Source of the DNA: an uncultured Clostridia bacterium
GTDB lineage: Bacteria; Bacillota; Clostridia; Christensenellales; Borkfalkiaceae
Reading direction: 5' to 3'
Assembly: GCA_947626935.1 (NCBI GenBank)
Contig: CANQUD010000012.1
Location: 1 to 49,883 of the forward strand
Length of the DNA: 49,883 nucleotides
Shown: in pieces, positions 29,956 to 38,139 of the stretch
How the letters are laid out: every line of letters starts with the position of its first letter
Numbering within the stretch: position 1 is the stretch's first letter
Notes under the pieces: generated by a model
Database searches by the model: none
The model's input: the letters and a program-made list of their open reading frames with translations, nothing else
Told to the model about the DNA's origin: nothing
Program-made: the position numbers and the translations under genes

Positions 29956-30755
29956 TAAAACACTTCCGTAAGACGCGAGACCGCGTCGATATTTTTTTGA
30001 AGAATGTCCTCGAGCGCCTCTCTTCCGAGCGGATGGGCGAGCGCGTCGCTCCCGACTTCCACGGTGAAGGCGGGGATCTTGCAGGTCTCGATGCACCAAT
30101 CCTTGTAGCCGCCCGCCGACCCTTTTGCCTCTTTCAAGGGGTAGCCCGTCGCCTGCGAGAGGACCTTTGCGAACTTTTTGTCCCGTTTCAGACGGAGAGG
30201 CGGCTGGTGAAAGCGCCAATAGATCTCCTCTCCCTTCGTGTGCCATGAGAGAGTGAAGCGGGGCTTTGTTTTCAGGGTGAACTCGGCAAGCGCACGGCTC
30301 TCTTTTGCACACAGGGGTGCATTTCCGATAAAACTTTCCGAGGAAGGCTCCCTGCGATTTTGCACCCCATGTCCCCATTTTGCGGGGAAATTGACGTTGA
30401 GGTCCACGCCGTGCGCGTTCGCCTTCCAAAGGGGGAAATTCCCGATCTTGAGAAGAAAGTCCCGCATGTCAGCGGAGACACTTCCGATCCCTTCCGTCGC
30501 GAGCAGGACGCCGTCGGGGTTCGTCAGCGGCAAAAACCAAACGCTCCCCTTTCGCACGCCGCGGCGGATGTGCTCAAGTCCCAAGAGGGTCGTGATCCAC
30601 TCCCGCGCGTGGATGGCGTACTGCGAAATGCCGAGCGTCTCTCCGTGTCCTGCGCGGAGCGCATAGAGCGGTCTCCCCTCTTCGCTGTAGCCGTAGACGA
30701 GTTTTTCGCCGCCGTAACTTTCGTAAAAATTCTCTACCTCTTCAAAAATCCCCAC
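29955..30755 (-). CDS. M14-family zinc carboxypeptidase, cytosolic
   Basis: 266 residues. The zinc ligands are in AIHAREW (H49, E52) and SWHTKGEEIYW, NPDGV and DLNVNFP are substrate-pocket motifs, and the catalytic Glu is in AFTVEVGSDA. There is no signal peptide, so it should work in the cytosol, unlike most secreted carboxypeptidases. Relatives include DL-endopeptidases that trim gamma-D-Glu-diamino-acid bonds of cell-wall peptides, which would suit recycling of muropeptides, but the substrate is not visible. The start is a GTG (30755) without a good ribosome site, 13 bases after the rlmH stop, and its stop is shared with the tadA start. Confidence 0.85.
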   Translation of the reverse strand: MGIFEEVENFYESYGGEKLVYGYSEEGRPLYALRAGHGETLGISQYAIHAREWITTLLGLEHIRRGVRKGSVWFLPLTNPDGVLLATEGIGSVSADMRDFLLKIGNFPLWKANAHGVDLNVNFPAKWGHGVQNRREPSSESFIGNAPLCAKESRALAEFTLKTKPRFTLSWHTKGEEIYWRFHQPPLRLKRDKKFAKVLSQATGYPLKEAKGSAGGYKDWCIETCKIPAFTVEVGSDALAHPLGREALEDILQKNIDAVSRLTEVF

Positions 30756-30768
30756 ATCGCATTGTATG

Positions 30769-31206
30769 CTACTTATGGTATTCGGCGCCGCTGTTGATCA
30801 TGAAGGCGCGGTAGAGCTGTTCGAGGAGCACGACGCGGAACATCTGGTGCGGAAAGGTCATCTTCGAGAAGGAGATCTTTTTGTCCGCCGCCCCCTTCAC
30901 CTCGTCGCAAAGTCCGTGGGAAGAGCCGATGACAAAGGACAGCTCCTTCCCCTCATCCTGCAGATTTTTGATGAGGCGGGCGAATGCCTCGGAGCCGAGC
31001 GTCTCCCCTTCGACCGCGGAAACGAGCACATAACCGCGCAAATTTTTCAGAATGTCGCTGCCCTCTTCGTGCAGAGACGTGCGCTCGGGCAGTTCCTTGA
31101 TCTCGAGTTTGCAGAAGCGGGAAAGACGTTTTTCGTACTCCGCGCAGGCGTCCCGCCAGTACTGCTCCTTGAGCTTCCCCACGCAGATGAGAGAGAGCTT
31201 CATCAT
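30769..31206 (-). CDS. rlmH: 23S rRNA pseudouridine-1915 N3-methyltransferase
   Basis: 145 residues, slightly shorter than the usual 155-159. A SPOUT methyltransferase: MKLSLICVGKLKEQYWRDACAEYEKRL at the start, the SAM-knot IGSSHGL, and the C-terminal SFSKMTFPHQMFRVVLLEQLYRAFMINSGAEYHK, which ends with the typical G-x-x-YHK. It methylates m3-Psi1915 in helix 69 of the large subunit. The start at 31206 overlaps the CPBP stop by 4 bases (ATGA), and AGGGG lies eight bases upstream. The M14 gene follows. Confidence 0.95.
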   Translation of the reverse strand: MMKLSLICVGKLKEQYWRDACAEYEKRLSRFCKLEIKELPERTSLHEEGSDILKNLRGYVLVSAVEGETLGSEAFARLIKNLQDEGKELSFVIGSSHGLCDEVKGAADKKISFSKMTFPHQMFRVVLLEQLYRAFMINSGAEYHK

Positions 31207-32120
31207 AGCATGAACCCCTGAATGAGCGCGGCGATCCATTCGATGGCGCAGATGACGATCCCGACGGACGCCGCGAGGAAGAACTTGCTTCCGTCCCTGA
31301 CGCCGCCCTTGACGTTCCTCTCTTTCATCAGAAGGAGAAGGGTCACGCTTGCGACGAGGCAGGCGCCCGAAACGGCATACAGGACGACCGATCCGACAAG
31401 GGAAAGAGCCGCGAGGTCCACTTTGCAAGATTCAAGGACCAAGATGACGGCGTTGTTGAGAAAATGGGCAAGCATGCCGGGAAGAAGGCTTCCCGCACGC
31501 TGTGCGAGCAAGGCAAAACTTACCCCGCAGAGGAATTGATAGACGGTCTGTTCTGGATTTCCGTGAAAGAGGGAAAAGAGAGCGCCCGAAAGGAGCACGG
31601 CGGGAACTGTTCCCCATCCGTTTTGCTCCATACTGCCGAAGATGGCGCCGCGAAAGACCGTCTCCTCGAAGAGCGCGGGAAGCAGAGCGATGATGAGGAT
31701 CGCGGGGAGCAGATTCCAGCCCGTCAGCGTGGGAACGGAGTCCTGCATCGAGGACGTGTAGCCGAGATGTTCCAAAAAGCCGACAAAGTAGTCGTTGAGG
31801 AAGTTCAGGGAAAAGAGCAGACCGAACTGGAGCATCACCGCGATCGGGAAGAAATACCACTTTGCGGGACGGTAGATGCGGCGCACGGGCTGTTTTGTCC
31901 GTCTGAAATAGAACAAGGCTGTCGCGGCGAACGCAAGCTGTGGCAAGAGAAAGCCGATATATTTGACCCAGTCCGACCCCTGCAGCCCTTCGGTCGGGAT
32001 CATGCCGATGATCAACGAGGCGATGAGCGAAAGGACGACCGAGAGGAGCGCCGCGAGGGAAAAGGCGATGCCGCCTTCTGTCACGGGCGGGCGCTGTAGA
32101 GTTTGTTCTTGCGCTTCCAT
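31203..32120 (-). CDS. CPBP-family intramembrane metalloprotease
   Basis: About 305 residues with eight or so membrane helices. The catalytic signature is ALFEETVFRGAIFGSM (E-E-x-x-x-R), then FSLFHGNPEQTVYQFLCGVSFALL and a third motif AHFLNNAVILVL, all typical of the CPBP/ABI family of Rce1 type. In bacteria these are linked to bacteriocin self-immunity, prenylation-like processing or signalling, and the role here is open. ATG 32120 is six bases after the end of a TATAAT box on the minus strand, so the mRNA may have almost no leader. An upstream start would lie before the -10 and is unlikely. Confidence 0.88.
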   Translation of the reverse strand: MEAQEQTLQRPPVTEGGIAFSLAALLSVVLSLIASLIIGMIPTEGLQGSDWVKYIGFLLPQLAFAATALFYFRRTKQPVRRIYRPAKWYFFPIAVMLQFGLLFSLNFLNDYFVGFLEHLGYTSSMQDSVPTLTGWNLLPAILIIALLPALFEETVFRGAIFGSMEQNGWGTVPAVLLSGALFSLFHGNPEQTVYQFLCGVSFALLAQRAGSLLPGMLAHFLNNAVILVLESCKVDLAALSLVGSVVLYAVSGACLVASVTLLLLMKERNVKGGVRDGSKFFLAASVGIVICAIEWIAALIQGFML

Positions 32121-32126
32121 GCCGTC

Positions 32127-32156
32127 ATTATAGCAGGAAATCGCCGAAAAGTCCAA
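32127..32156 (-). promoter_or_regulatory. promoter of the CPBP-rlmH-M14-tadA run
   Basis: On the minus strand TTGGAC (32156-32151), 18 bases, TATAAT (32132-32127), ending six bases before the ATG. The predicted mRNA is leaderless or nearly so. Confidence 0.65.
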
Positions 32157-32164
32157 GGAATACC

Positions 32165-32193
32165 TTGCAATTTTGCAAAATTCTTTCTATAAT
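32165..32193 (+). promoter_or_regulatory. promoter of the fumarase genes
   Basis: TTGCAA (32165-32170), 17 bases, TATAAT (32188-32193), again ending six bases before the ATG at 32200. It is back to back with the CPBP promoter, eight bases between their -35 boxes. Confidence 0.75.
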
Positions 32194-32199
32194 AGTGGT

Positions 32200-33036
32200 A
32201 TGAGAACGCTCGATACGAAGGAAATTTCAAATGCGGTCTATGCGCTTGCGCTCAAGGCGGGAAGGACGCTCACGGAGAGCTGCCGCCATGCGCTCGCCTG
32301 CGCCGCAGAAAAGGAGACGGGCGCCGCACGGTTCGCCCTCGACACGATCCTCGAAAACGGAGAAGTCGCAAGGGCGGAAGAGATGCCCGTCTGTCAGGAT
32401 ACGGGCATGGCGGTCGTGCTCCTCTCGATCGGACAAGAGGTCTTTTTGACGGGGGATCCCCTGCGGGAAGCGGTGGATGACGGCGTCCGCAGGGCATACG
32501 CGGACGGGTTTTTCCGCAAGAGCATCTGTGATCCTTTGACCCGCAAGAACACGCGAGACAACACCCCCGCCCATCTGCATGTGGAGATCGTCGGGGGAGA
32601 CAGGGTAGAGATCGCTTTTCTCCCCAAGGGGTTCGGGAGCGAAAACATGAGCAGGCTCTTCATGCTCACCCCCGCCGAAGGGAAGGAAGGCATCCTCAAA
32701 GCCATTGTGGATACCGTCAGGGAAGCGGGGTCCCGCCCCTGCCCGCCCGTCTATGTGGGCGTCGGCATCGGCGGCTCCTTCGACGGCTGTGCGCTCCTTG
32801 CGAAGAAGGCGTTGACGCGCGAAGTCGGATCGGTCAACCCGCGGGAAGACGTTGCGGAGATCGAACGGGAAGCGCTTGCACGCATCAACGCGCTCGGGAT
32901 CGGTCCGCAGGGCTTCCACGGAAACACGACGGCGCTCGGCGTCAGCTGCGAGGTCGCTCCGACGCACATTGCGGGACTTCCCGTCGCCGTCAACATCCAA
33001 TGCCACTGCATCCGTTTTGAGAAGGTGACGCTATGA
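32200..33036 (+). CDS. fumA: class I fumarate hydratase, alpha subunit
   Basis: 278 residues. The iron-sulfur ligands of this hydratase family are C in MPVCQDTGMAVV, GIGGSFDGCALLAKKAL and the C-terminal QCHC. RKSICDPLTRKNTRDNTPAHLHVEIVGGDRVEIAFLPKGFGSENMS is the standard alpha stretch. With the beta gene it forms the [4Fe-4S] fumarase that interconverts fumarate and malate; a tartrate dehydratase is the main alternative. The start ATG 32200 is at or next to the predicted transcription start, so translation may begin from a leaderless mRNA. A longer frame (32173) would start upstream of the -10 box. Confidence 0.9.
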   Translation: MRTLDTKEISNAVYALALKAGRTLTESCRHALACAAEKETGAARFALDTILENGEVARAEEMPVCQDTGMAVVLLSIGQEVFLTGDPLREAVDDGVRRAYADGFFRKSICDPLTRKNTRDNTPAHLHVEIVGGDRVEIAFLPKGFGSENMSRLFMLTPAEGKEGILKAIVDTVREAGSRPCPPVYVGVGIGGSFDGCALLAKKALTREVGSVNPREDVAEIEREALARINALGIGPQGFHGNTTALGVSCEVAPTHIAGLPVAVNIQCHCIRFEKVTL

Positions 33037-33551
33037 AAGAATTGACTCTTCCCCTCTCGAAGGAAGAAATTTTATCCCTCCGCGCGGGAGAATGCGTGGA
33101 GCTTTCGGGGACCGTCTACACCGCACGGGACTGCGCTCACAAGCGGTTCCTCGAACTCTTGGAGAAGGGAGAAAAACTTCCCTTTGATCCGAAAGGCGCC
33201 TTTCTCTACTATGCGGGACCTTGCCCCGCGCCTGCGGGAAAGGCTTGCGGTAGCTGCGGACCGACGACTTCGGCAAGAATGAACGCCTATGCGCCGCGGC
33301 TCCTGAAGGAAGGTCTCGGCGGCATGATCGGCAAGGGTGAAATGAGCGCGGAGACACGGAATGCCCTGCAAGAATGCGGAGCGGTGTACTTTGCCGCGAT
33401 CGGCGGTGCGGGCGCCGTCTACGGGAATGCCATCCGAAGAGCGGAGCTTGTTGCTTTCCCCGATCTCTTGAGCGAAGGGGTGTATCGGCTCGAGGTCGAA
33501 CGGTTTCCCCTCGTCGTCGCCTACGACGCCCACGGCGGGAATCTTTATTGA
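33033..33551 (+). CDS. fumB: class I fumarate hydratase, beta subunit
   Basis: 172 residues, the usual length for a separate beta subunit. The start ATG overlaps the alpha stop by 4 bases, so the two should be made in equal amounts. Conserved parts are LRAGECVELSGTVYTARDCAHKRFLELLEKGE, YYAGPCPAPAGKACGSCGPTTSARMNAYAPRLLKEGLGGMIGKG, GAVYFAAIGGAGAVYG and ELVAFPDL. The symbol follows the beta-subunit usage in split fumarases and does not mean the E. coli FumB protein. It is followed at once by repeat island C; I see only the short GGGGG/CCCC hairpin at the island's edge that could terminate it. Confidence 0.9.
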   Translation: MKELTLPLSKEEILSLRAGECVELSGTVYTARDCAHKRFLELLEKGEKLPFDPKGAFLYYAGPCPAPAGKACGSCGPTTSARMNAYAPRLLKEGLGGMIGKGEMSAETRNALQECGAVYFAAIGGAGAVYGNAIRRAELVAFPDLLSEGVYRLEVERFPLVVAYDAHGGNLY

Positions 33552-34130
33552 GGGGGGTGAAACCCCTTTGGCTCGGCTACGCCTCGACATCTCCCCTAAA
33601 CCACCCCGCAAAAATACGTTGTCTTTTTGCGGGGACCCCGAGGGGCGACAAGTGAATGCGGTGTCGCAGAGTCCCCTTGGCGCCCCCTTGAGGGGGAGCT
33701 GCCGAGGCTGAGGGGGTGTTCCGATTCGGGATGACACCCCTTCCGCCCCTGCGGGGCACCCTCGCACGCGGGTAGAGCCCCGCGTTTGGTCGGCATTTGC
33801 CCACGCATATGGGCAACTGCTATAAGAATTTTGCGCCAAAGATTATCAATCTTTGGCAGAATGCAAAATTCTTCCCTCAAGGGGTGGGCAAGAGAGCTGC
33901 GGTGACCCACTCCCCTACCTTTGGGCGGCAGGGACCGCCGCAAAGCCCGTACTTCGCGGCTATGCCGCTCGTGCCGCCCTTCGACGACATAAAGAACGTG
34001 CGGGCGGTCTGCGCCCGCCAGCGCTCCTGTCGCGGCGCAGCTCACAGCCCACCGGGCTGTTGAGCAGAACTGCGCCGCTCCACCCTCCCATGGAGAGGGT
34101 TGGCGCCTACCCCTTCCAGAAATACAAATC
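33552..34130. repeat. dispersed repeat island C
   Basis: Gene-free. About 33680-33950 matches island D (about 49568-49870) almost base for base, including the GATTATCAATC hairpin, and its right part is an inverted copy of the module in island B. It has a private 11-bp hairpin CCCCGCAAAAA/TTTTTGCGGGG (33604-33634) that D lacks. Several frames run across, but they resemble nothing and are read on both strands of the same structure. Confidence 0.8.
33824..33873. repeat. two-tier hairpin module, copy 1
   Basis: AAGAATTTTGC pairs with GCAAAATTCTT as outer stem, and GCCAAAGATT with AATCTTTGGC inside around ATC, with an AGAAT bulge on the 3' side. The same 50 bases recur exactly at 49734-49783. Confidence 0.85.
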
Positions 34131-34133
34131 ATA

Positions 34134-34168
34134 AAAAAATATCCGCTTCGGGGAAGCGGATATTTTTT
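34134..34168. terminator. bidirectional terminator of the large lipoprotein gene
   Basis: A perfect 16-bp stem AAAAAATATCCGCTTC around GGG with A and T runs at its ends, so it serves both strands. It lies three bases after the minus-strand stop. Confidence 0.85.
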
Positions 34169-34171
34169 ATT

Positions 34172-37100
34172 TCAGTCGACTTCTTCGGCTTGGTACCATT
34201 GGATGTCGGAGATCTCTATGCCGATCTCGGACGGCTGTACCCCCTCGAAGTTCGTCCCGGGGAGAATGATCTCGATGGCGTGGACGGTCCCGTTCGTGAA
34301 GAGGACTTCAACGTCGTTGACCTGCCCCGCCTTCAAGGTGACGTCCGTGCCGTTCACTTGAACGGTGAGGTCGGAAGATGCCGTCAACTTGACCTTGAGC
34401 GTCACATAGTACTGCTTCCCCGCGGTAAGGTTCGTGTTGTTGTAGAACAGCTGCACGCTGTAATTGACAGAGCCGCCCGAATAGGTGAAGGAGACCTTTC
34501 CGTCATGATATGCCTGTGCGGCGTCCGAAGGGGTCATCGTGACGACCTCGCCGCGACCCCACTCCGTATCTTGGACCCACCAGAGCTTGAAGGTGTTGCC
34601 TTGCGCCGTCGCGTCGTCCCTTCCGCCGAAGGCGATTCCCTCCGAGGGGGTCCCGCCGACAACTTCGCCCTTTTTCATGGTTCCGACTTCCTTCCATGCG
34701 ATGTTCTTGAAGAGAAGGTCATAGCTCTCCCCCCCTTTTACGACGACCTGCACGTCGAGATAGGAGACTCCCTGATACTCTCCCGTGTAGGAGTAGGTGA
34801 ACACGACGGAGATCGGATTGTCCCCCTCTTTGAGATCAAAGTTTTGGCTGTTGACCGTCACCGTGCATGCCGCTTTTGCGTTGATCGTCATGGAGAGCGT
34901 GTACTGTTTCCCGAGAAGGGGCGCATAGGTTTCGGGATTGTAGAAGAGCTGGAAGCCATAGCCGAGGTCGCCCGTTGCGCTGAAAACGGCGTGAATGTCG
35001 CGCTCCGTTCCGCTCCCCTCTGCGAACTTGACTTCGCCGATCGTGACGACTCCGTCATTCCAATATCTCCAGCTGCCGACGGAAGCGCCCTCTTCGCCGT
35101 AGGAGACTGCGTCGTTCTCCTTGAACGTGACGAGGACGACGATCTCCGCTTTCTGTCCCTCGATGGGGATGGGATAGTCGCCGCTGTCGTCCGCCTTCAG
35201 ATAGACGTCTCCGATCTTGACGTTCTCGACCGTCCGGTTTCCGTTGCATGTGATCGTCAGTTTGACCTGTGCGCCCGCCTGATACTTTCCGCCCTCCGCT
35301 GCAGGTGTGAGCGTATAGCTTCCCTTTTCCGCATCGACGCCCGTCACCGTGACGGTGTATTCCGTCGGTGCGGGAGGTGCGACATAGGTGCGGGTCGCCG
35401 TCGTCATGGCAACGGCTTCGCCCGCCGCGTTGTACCAGACGATCTCAAAGGACTGCTTCCCGCTTCCCTTTGCGCCGATCTCCGCTTGGATCTGGATGAC
35501 CGCCCCGTCGATGAGGTAGCCCTTGCCCGAATTGTGCGGGTACTGGATGCCGTCCGTCTTGACGGAATCGACGTTCTCCTTGATCCACGCGAGGTCGTCC
35601 TCGGAGACGGGAAGTTTGAAATAGTCATCCGCGTAGAAATCGAGGTCGCCTGTCTGCTTGATCTCCTTGAGCTGCGACGTCGCCTTGGTCAGTTCAAGGA
35701 CGGAATGCGCAGACACGAGGAGCGCCGAGAGCTTGTTTGCGGAAGCGCCCGCAGAGAGGACGACGTTCGCCTCTATGATCCCCGCGGCTTGCCCGCCGAC
35801 CTCATAGCAGACGGTGTATTCGCCGACTTCGTAAAGTTCTACGGAAATTTCGGGAGACTGTCCGCCGAGGTCCACCTTGGGCTGTGCGCCGAAGGTCACT
35901 GTGAGCCTGCCTTCGGCATCCGAATAGGCTCCGCTCGCGGGCACATGGAAGGAGCCGAGTTCGGCGGAATGCTCCGAGAGGGTGACCGTTCCGTCCGTGA
36001 CGAGGGTCAGTTTTCCGTCCTCATAGGACAGGGAGCCTTTGTTCTCTCCCGTTTCTCCGTACGAGTTTTCACCCAGTTTCGGATAGTACCATGCCGAGAT
36101 CGGAGCGAGCGTCCCTTCATCCGATCCGCGGAGCACGACAAGATCGACTCCGCCGCCGCGCTTCTTGACGAGAACTTTGTAGAAAAATTCGGGTCCGCTC
36201 TCGTCCGTCTTTGCCTTCCCCGTCCAGACGCCCTCGATGGGATCGGTCACGGCGGGGGTGCCGCCTGCGACGGTGAGGAGAAGTTTCTTCGCACCGCCCT
36301 GCTCTTCGACGGAGAGGCTGTAATCGACCTCTTCGAGCTGGATAGGATCCCAATGCTGTTCGCCGTTCACCGTCGGGAAGTCAAAGACTTCCTCGCCGAC
36401 GACGAGAGAGATCGGATATTTGCCGTCCGAAAGGGACGTGACGGTGACGCTTTCCCCTGCGATGTAGAAGAACAGCGACTTCTCGTTGGATTTTCCGTCC
36501 GCTGCGGGGGAGAACTCGAGCGAGCCGATGCGGAGCTTCGCCGCAAGGATCTCGGAGCCGAGGTAGCCCTGCACGTTGTCTAAATTGATGACGAGGTAGA
36601 TCTTCTGCCCTTCGGGCTGGAATGCGGTGCCCGCGAAGGAGAGCGCCTTTTGGATGTTCTCGTCGATCTCAAAGGCGAGGACGAGGGCGCTGTTTTCGAG
36701 CTTGAGGGTGTATTTCTCCTGCCCGAACGTCACGGTGTTGAGGGTCTCGTCCACCCTCGAGGCGGGAGCGGAATAGTCCCTGCCCGCGGCGGCGGAGCGG
36801 AGCTTGACTTCTGCGCTGCTTCCGTCCGCAATGCCGAGCGCGGAGACGTCGGTGCGGTAGAAGAGGTTGTAGATCAGCCCGTCATCCGCAAGATTTGCGT
36901 CAAAGGCGGCGATCTCCTTCGTGCCGATGAGGAGCTTGACGTCCCCCTTCATCTCCTCTGCGCTCGCATAGCCCGTCGCCCGCACGCGGATGACGATTTG
37001 GACGTTCTTGTCAGCTTCCTGTATCAATGAGGCGTTTTCAAAGGCGGTCAACGTCTTGTTGGAAGGGGTCGAGGTCGATCTCGTCTCAACGGTGATGACG

Positions 37101-37915
37101 ATGTTGCTCGTCCCGACCGTGACGGAATACTTGTTGTCCGACCCAGCCTTCAAGGTCTCGCTTCCGTTCTTGACGGAGACGAGTTCGTACCCCTGTTTTG
37201 CCGTGACGGTGAATTTGACGACCGTTCCCGTCGTGTAGGGACCGTTTTGGTCGAAGGCGACGGTGACGTTGTTCGCATCTCCCCCGACCGTCACGCTGTA
37301 CTGCGTTGCGGGCGGGACGGAAGTGCTCTTCGTCTCGACCGTGATGACGATGTTGCTGTTTCCGACCGTGACGGAATACTTGTTGTCCGACCCGAGCTTC
37401 AAGGTCTCGCTCCCGTTCTTGACGGAGACGACTTCATACCCCTTCTCCGCCGTGACGGTGAATGTGACGACCGTTCCCGTCGTGTAGGGACCGTTTTGGT
37501 CGAAGGTGACCGTGGCATGTTCGCCCGTCGCGGTGACGGTGTACTGCAGGTCATGCGAAGGGACCTTTTCCGTCTCGACCGTGACGACGATGTCGCTGTT
37601 TCCGACCGTGACAGTATACTTATGGTCGGAGCCTTCCGCAAGGTCAGTCCCGTCCGCCTTGACGGAGACGACCCGAAGGTTCGCCCCCGGGGCAATCAGA
37701 ACGGCGAACTTCACGACGGTGCCGCTTTCATACGGTCCCTCTTCGTCAAATTCGACGTCGACCGTGGTGCTCTCGCCGACCACGATGATCTCGTATTTGT
37801 CGGGATCTTCATTCGGGTTCTCTGTGTTTTCCGTATCACCGCAGGCGACGAACAGACATGCGCCGAGGCAGACGGTGAAGAGAACGGCAAGAATGCGCAA
37901 AAGATGGTTTCTCAT
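34172..37915 (-). CDS. large multidomain surface lipoprotein with tandem beta repeats and CBM-like domains
   Basis: 1247 residues. The start ATG 37915 has GGGAGGA upstream. The signal LLRILAVLFTVCLGACLFVACG has two lipobox-type Cys, C20 and C25; C25 is followed by the usual short polar linker. Residues 41-124, 125-205 and 206-287 are three repeats of a beta-sandwich (core FDQNGPYTTGTVV, SDNKYSVTVG). The middle (about 290-880) holds several Ig-like domains of no clear family. The last two regions (about 930-1090 and 1110-1245) resemble carbohydrate-binding modules of the CBM4/9/22 type with repeated YGFQLFYNPETYAPLLGKQYTL and YSVQLFYNNTNLTAGKQYYV. It has no enzyme domain, so glycan binding or adhesion is likely. 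It lies beside an anti-sigma/sigma pair but has its own promoter. Confidence 0.85.
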   Translation of the reverse strand: MRNHLLRILAVLFTVCLGACLFVACGDTENTENPNEDPDKYEIIVVGESTTVDVEFDEEGPYESGTVVKFAVLIAPGANLRVVSVKADGTDLAEGSDHKYTVTVGNSDIVVTVETEKVPSHDLQYTVTATGEHATVTFDQNGPYTTGTVVTFTVTAEKGYEVVSVKNGSETLKLGSDNKYSVTVGNSNIVITVETKSTSVPPATQYSVTVGGDANNVTVAFDQNGPYTTGTVVKFTVTAKQGYELVSVKNGSETLKAGSDNKYSVTVGTSNIVITVETRSTSTPSNKTLTAFENASLIQEADKNVQIVIRVRATGYASAEEMKGDVKLLIGTKEIAAFDANLADDGLIYNLFYRTDVSALGIADGSSAEVKLRSAAAGRDYSAPASRVDETLNTVTFGQEKYTLKLENSALVLAFEIDENIQKALSFAGTAFQPEGQKIYLVINLDNVQGYLGSEILAAKLRIGSLEFSPAADGKSNEKSLFFYIAGESVTVTSLSDGKYPISLVVGEEVFDFPTVNGEQHWDPIQLEEVDYSLSVEEQGGAKKLLLTVAGGTPAVTDPIEGVWTGKAKTDESGPEFFYKVLVKKRGGGVDLVVLRGSDEGTLAPISAWYYPKLGENSYGETGENKGSLSYEDGKLTLVTDGTVTLSEHSAELGSFHVPASGAYSDAEGRLTVTFGAQPKVDLGGQSPEISVELYEVGEYTVCYEVGGQAAGIIEANVVLSAGASANKLSALLVSAHSVLELTKATSQLKEIKQTGDLDFYADDYFKLPVSEDDLAWIKENVDSVKTDGIQYPHNSGKGYLIDGAVIQIQAEIGAKGSGKQSFEIVWYNAAGEAVAMTTATRTYVAPPAPTEYTVTVTGVDAEKGSYTLTPAAEGGKYQAGAQVKLTITCNGNRTVENVKIGDVYLKADDSGDYPIPIEGQKAEIVVLVTFKENDAVSYGEEGASVGSWRYWNDGVVTIGEVKFAEGSGTERDIHAVFSATGDLGYGFQLFYNPETYAPLLGKQYTLSMTINAKAACTVTVNSQNFDLKEGDNPISVVFTYSYTGEYQGVSYLDVQVVVKGGESYDLLFKNIAWKEVGTMKKGEVVGGTPSEGIAFGGRDDATAQGNTFKLWWVQDTEWGRGEVVTMTPSDAAQAYHDGKVSFTYSGGSVNYSVQLFYNNTNLTAGKQYYVTLKVKLTASSDLTVQVNGTDVTLKAGQVNDVEVLFTNGTVHAIEIILPGTNFEGVQPSEIGIEISDIQWYQAEEVD
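37055..37795 (-). repeat. three tandem copies of an 80-residue coding repeat
   Basis: The three copies code for residues 41-124, 125-205 and 206-287 of the lipoprotein. Copies 2 and 3 are nearly identical at base level over more than 150 bases (for example the CCGTCGTGTAGGGACCGTTTT stretch), which points to recent duplication or gene conversion. Copy 1 is diverged. Confidence 0.8.
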
Positions 37916-37996
37916 ACTTTCCTCCCTACTGAATTTGCTTCTTTCTGTCACCTTTCATGCAAGAAACTCGCATAAAATATGGCAATTTCACAATTT

Positions 37997-38024
37997 ATTA
38001 TAGCATCTTTCGCAAAAGTGTCAA
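37997..38024 (-). promoter_or_regulatory. sigma-A promoter of the large lipoprotein gene
   Basis: On the minus strand TTGACA (38024-38019), 16 bases, TATAAT (38002-37997), about 80 bases before the ATG. Confidence 0.8.
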
Positions 38025-38087
38025 GAGGGAAATTCAAAATTCGAAGCCGAGGCGGAAAAGAAGGGACGGAAATCGACCCCCGTCCAA

Positions 38088-38118
38088 CAAAAAAGACCCA
38101 CATGGGGTCTGATTTTTT
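38088..38118 (-). terminator. intrinsic terminator of the anti-sigma operon
   Basis: On the minus strand AGACCCC-ATG-TGGGTCT is followed by TTTTTT. It lies some 20 bases after the anti-sigma stop. Confidence 0.8.
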
Positions 38119-38139
38119 TGATTCGGACTGACGGCACGC

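Noticed and set aside
33552-34130. CRISPR array or tRNA cluster in the repeat islands
   Set aside because: The repeats differ in length and are not regularly spaced, and no cloverleaf or GTTCGA arm with acceptor stem is found.
33596-34132. 178-residue minus-strand frame and other frames in the repeat islands
   Set aside because: The same frames appear in several copies in both orientations and follow the hairpins. They have no ribosome sites or conserved codon pattern and are best taken as spurious.
34100-36583. An 827-residue plus-strand frame opposite the large lipoprotein
   Set aside because: Complement of the lipoprotein domains; the minus frame has signal peptide, repeats and promoter. 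Similar long antisense frames over rpoB, rpoC and rnj were left out for the same reason.
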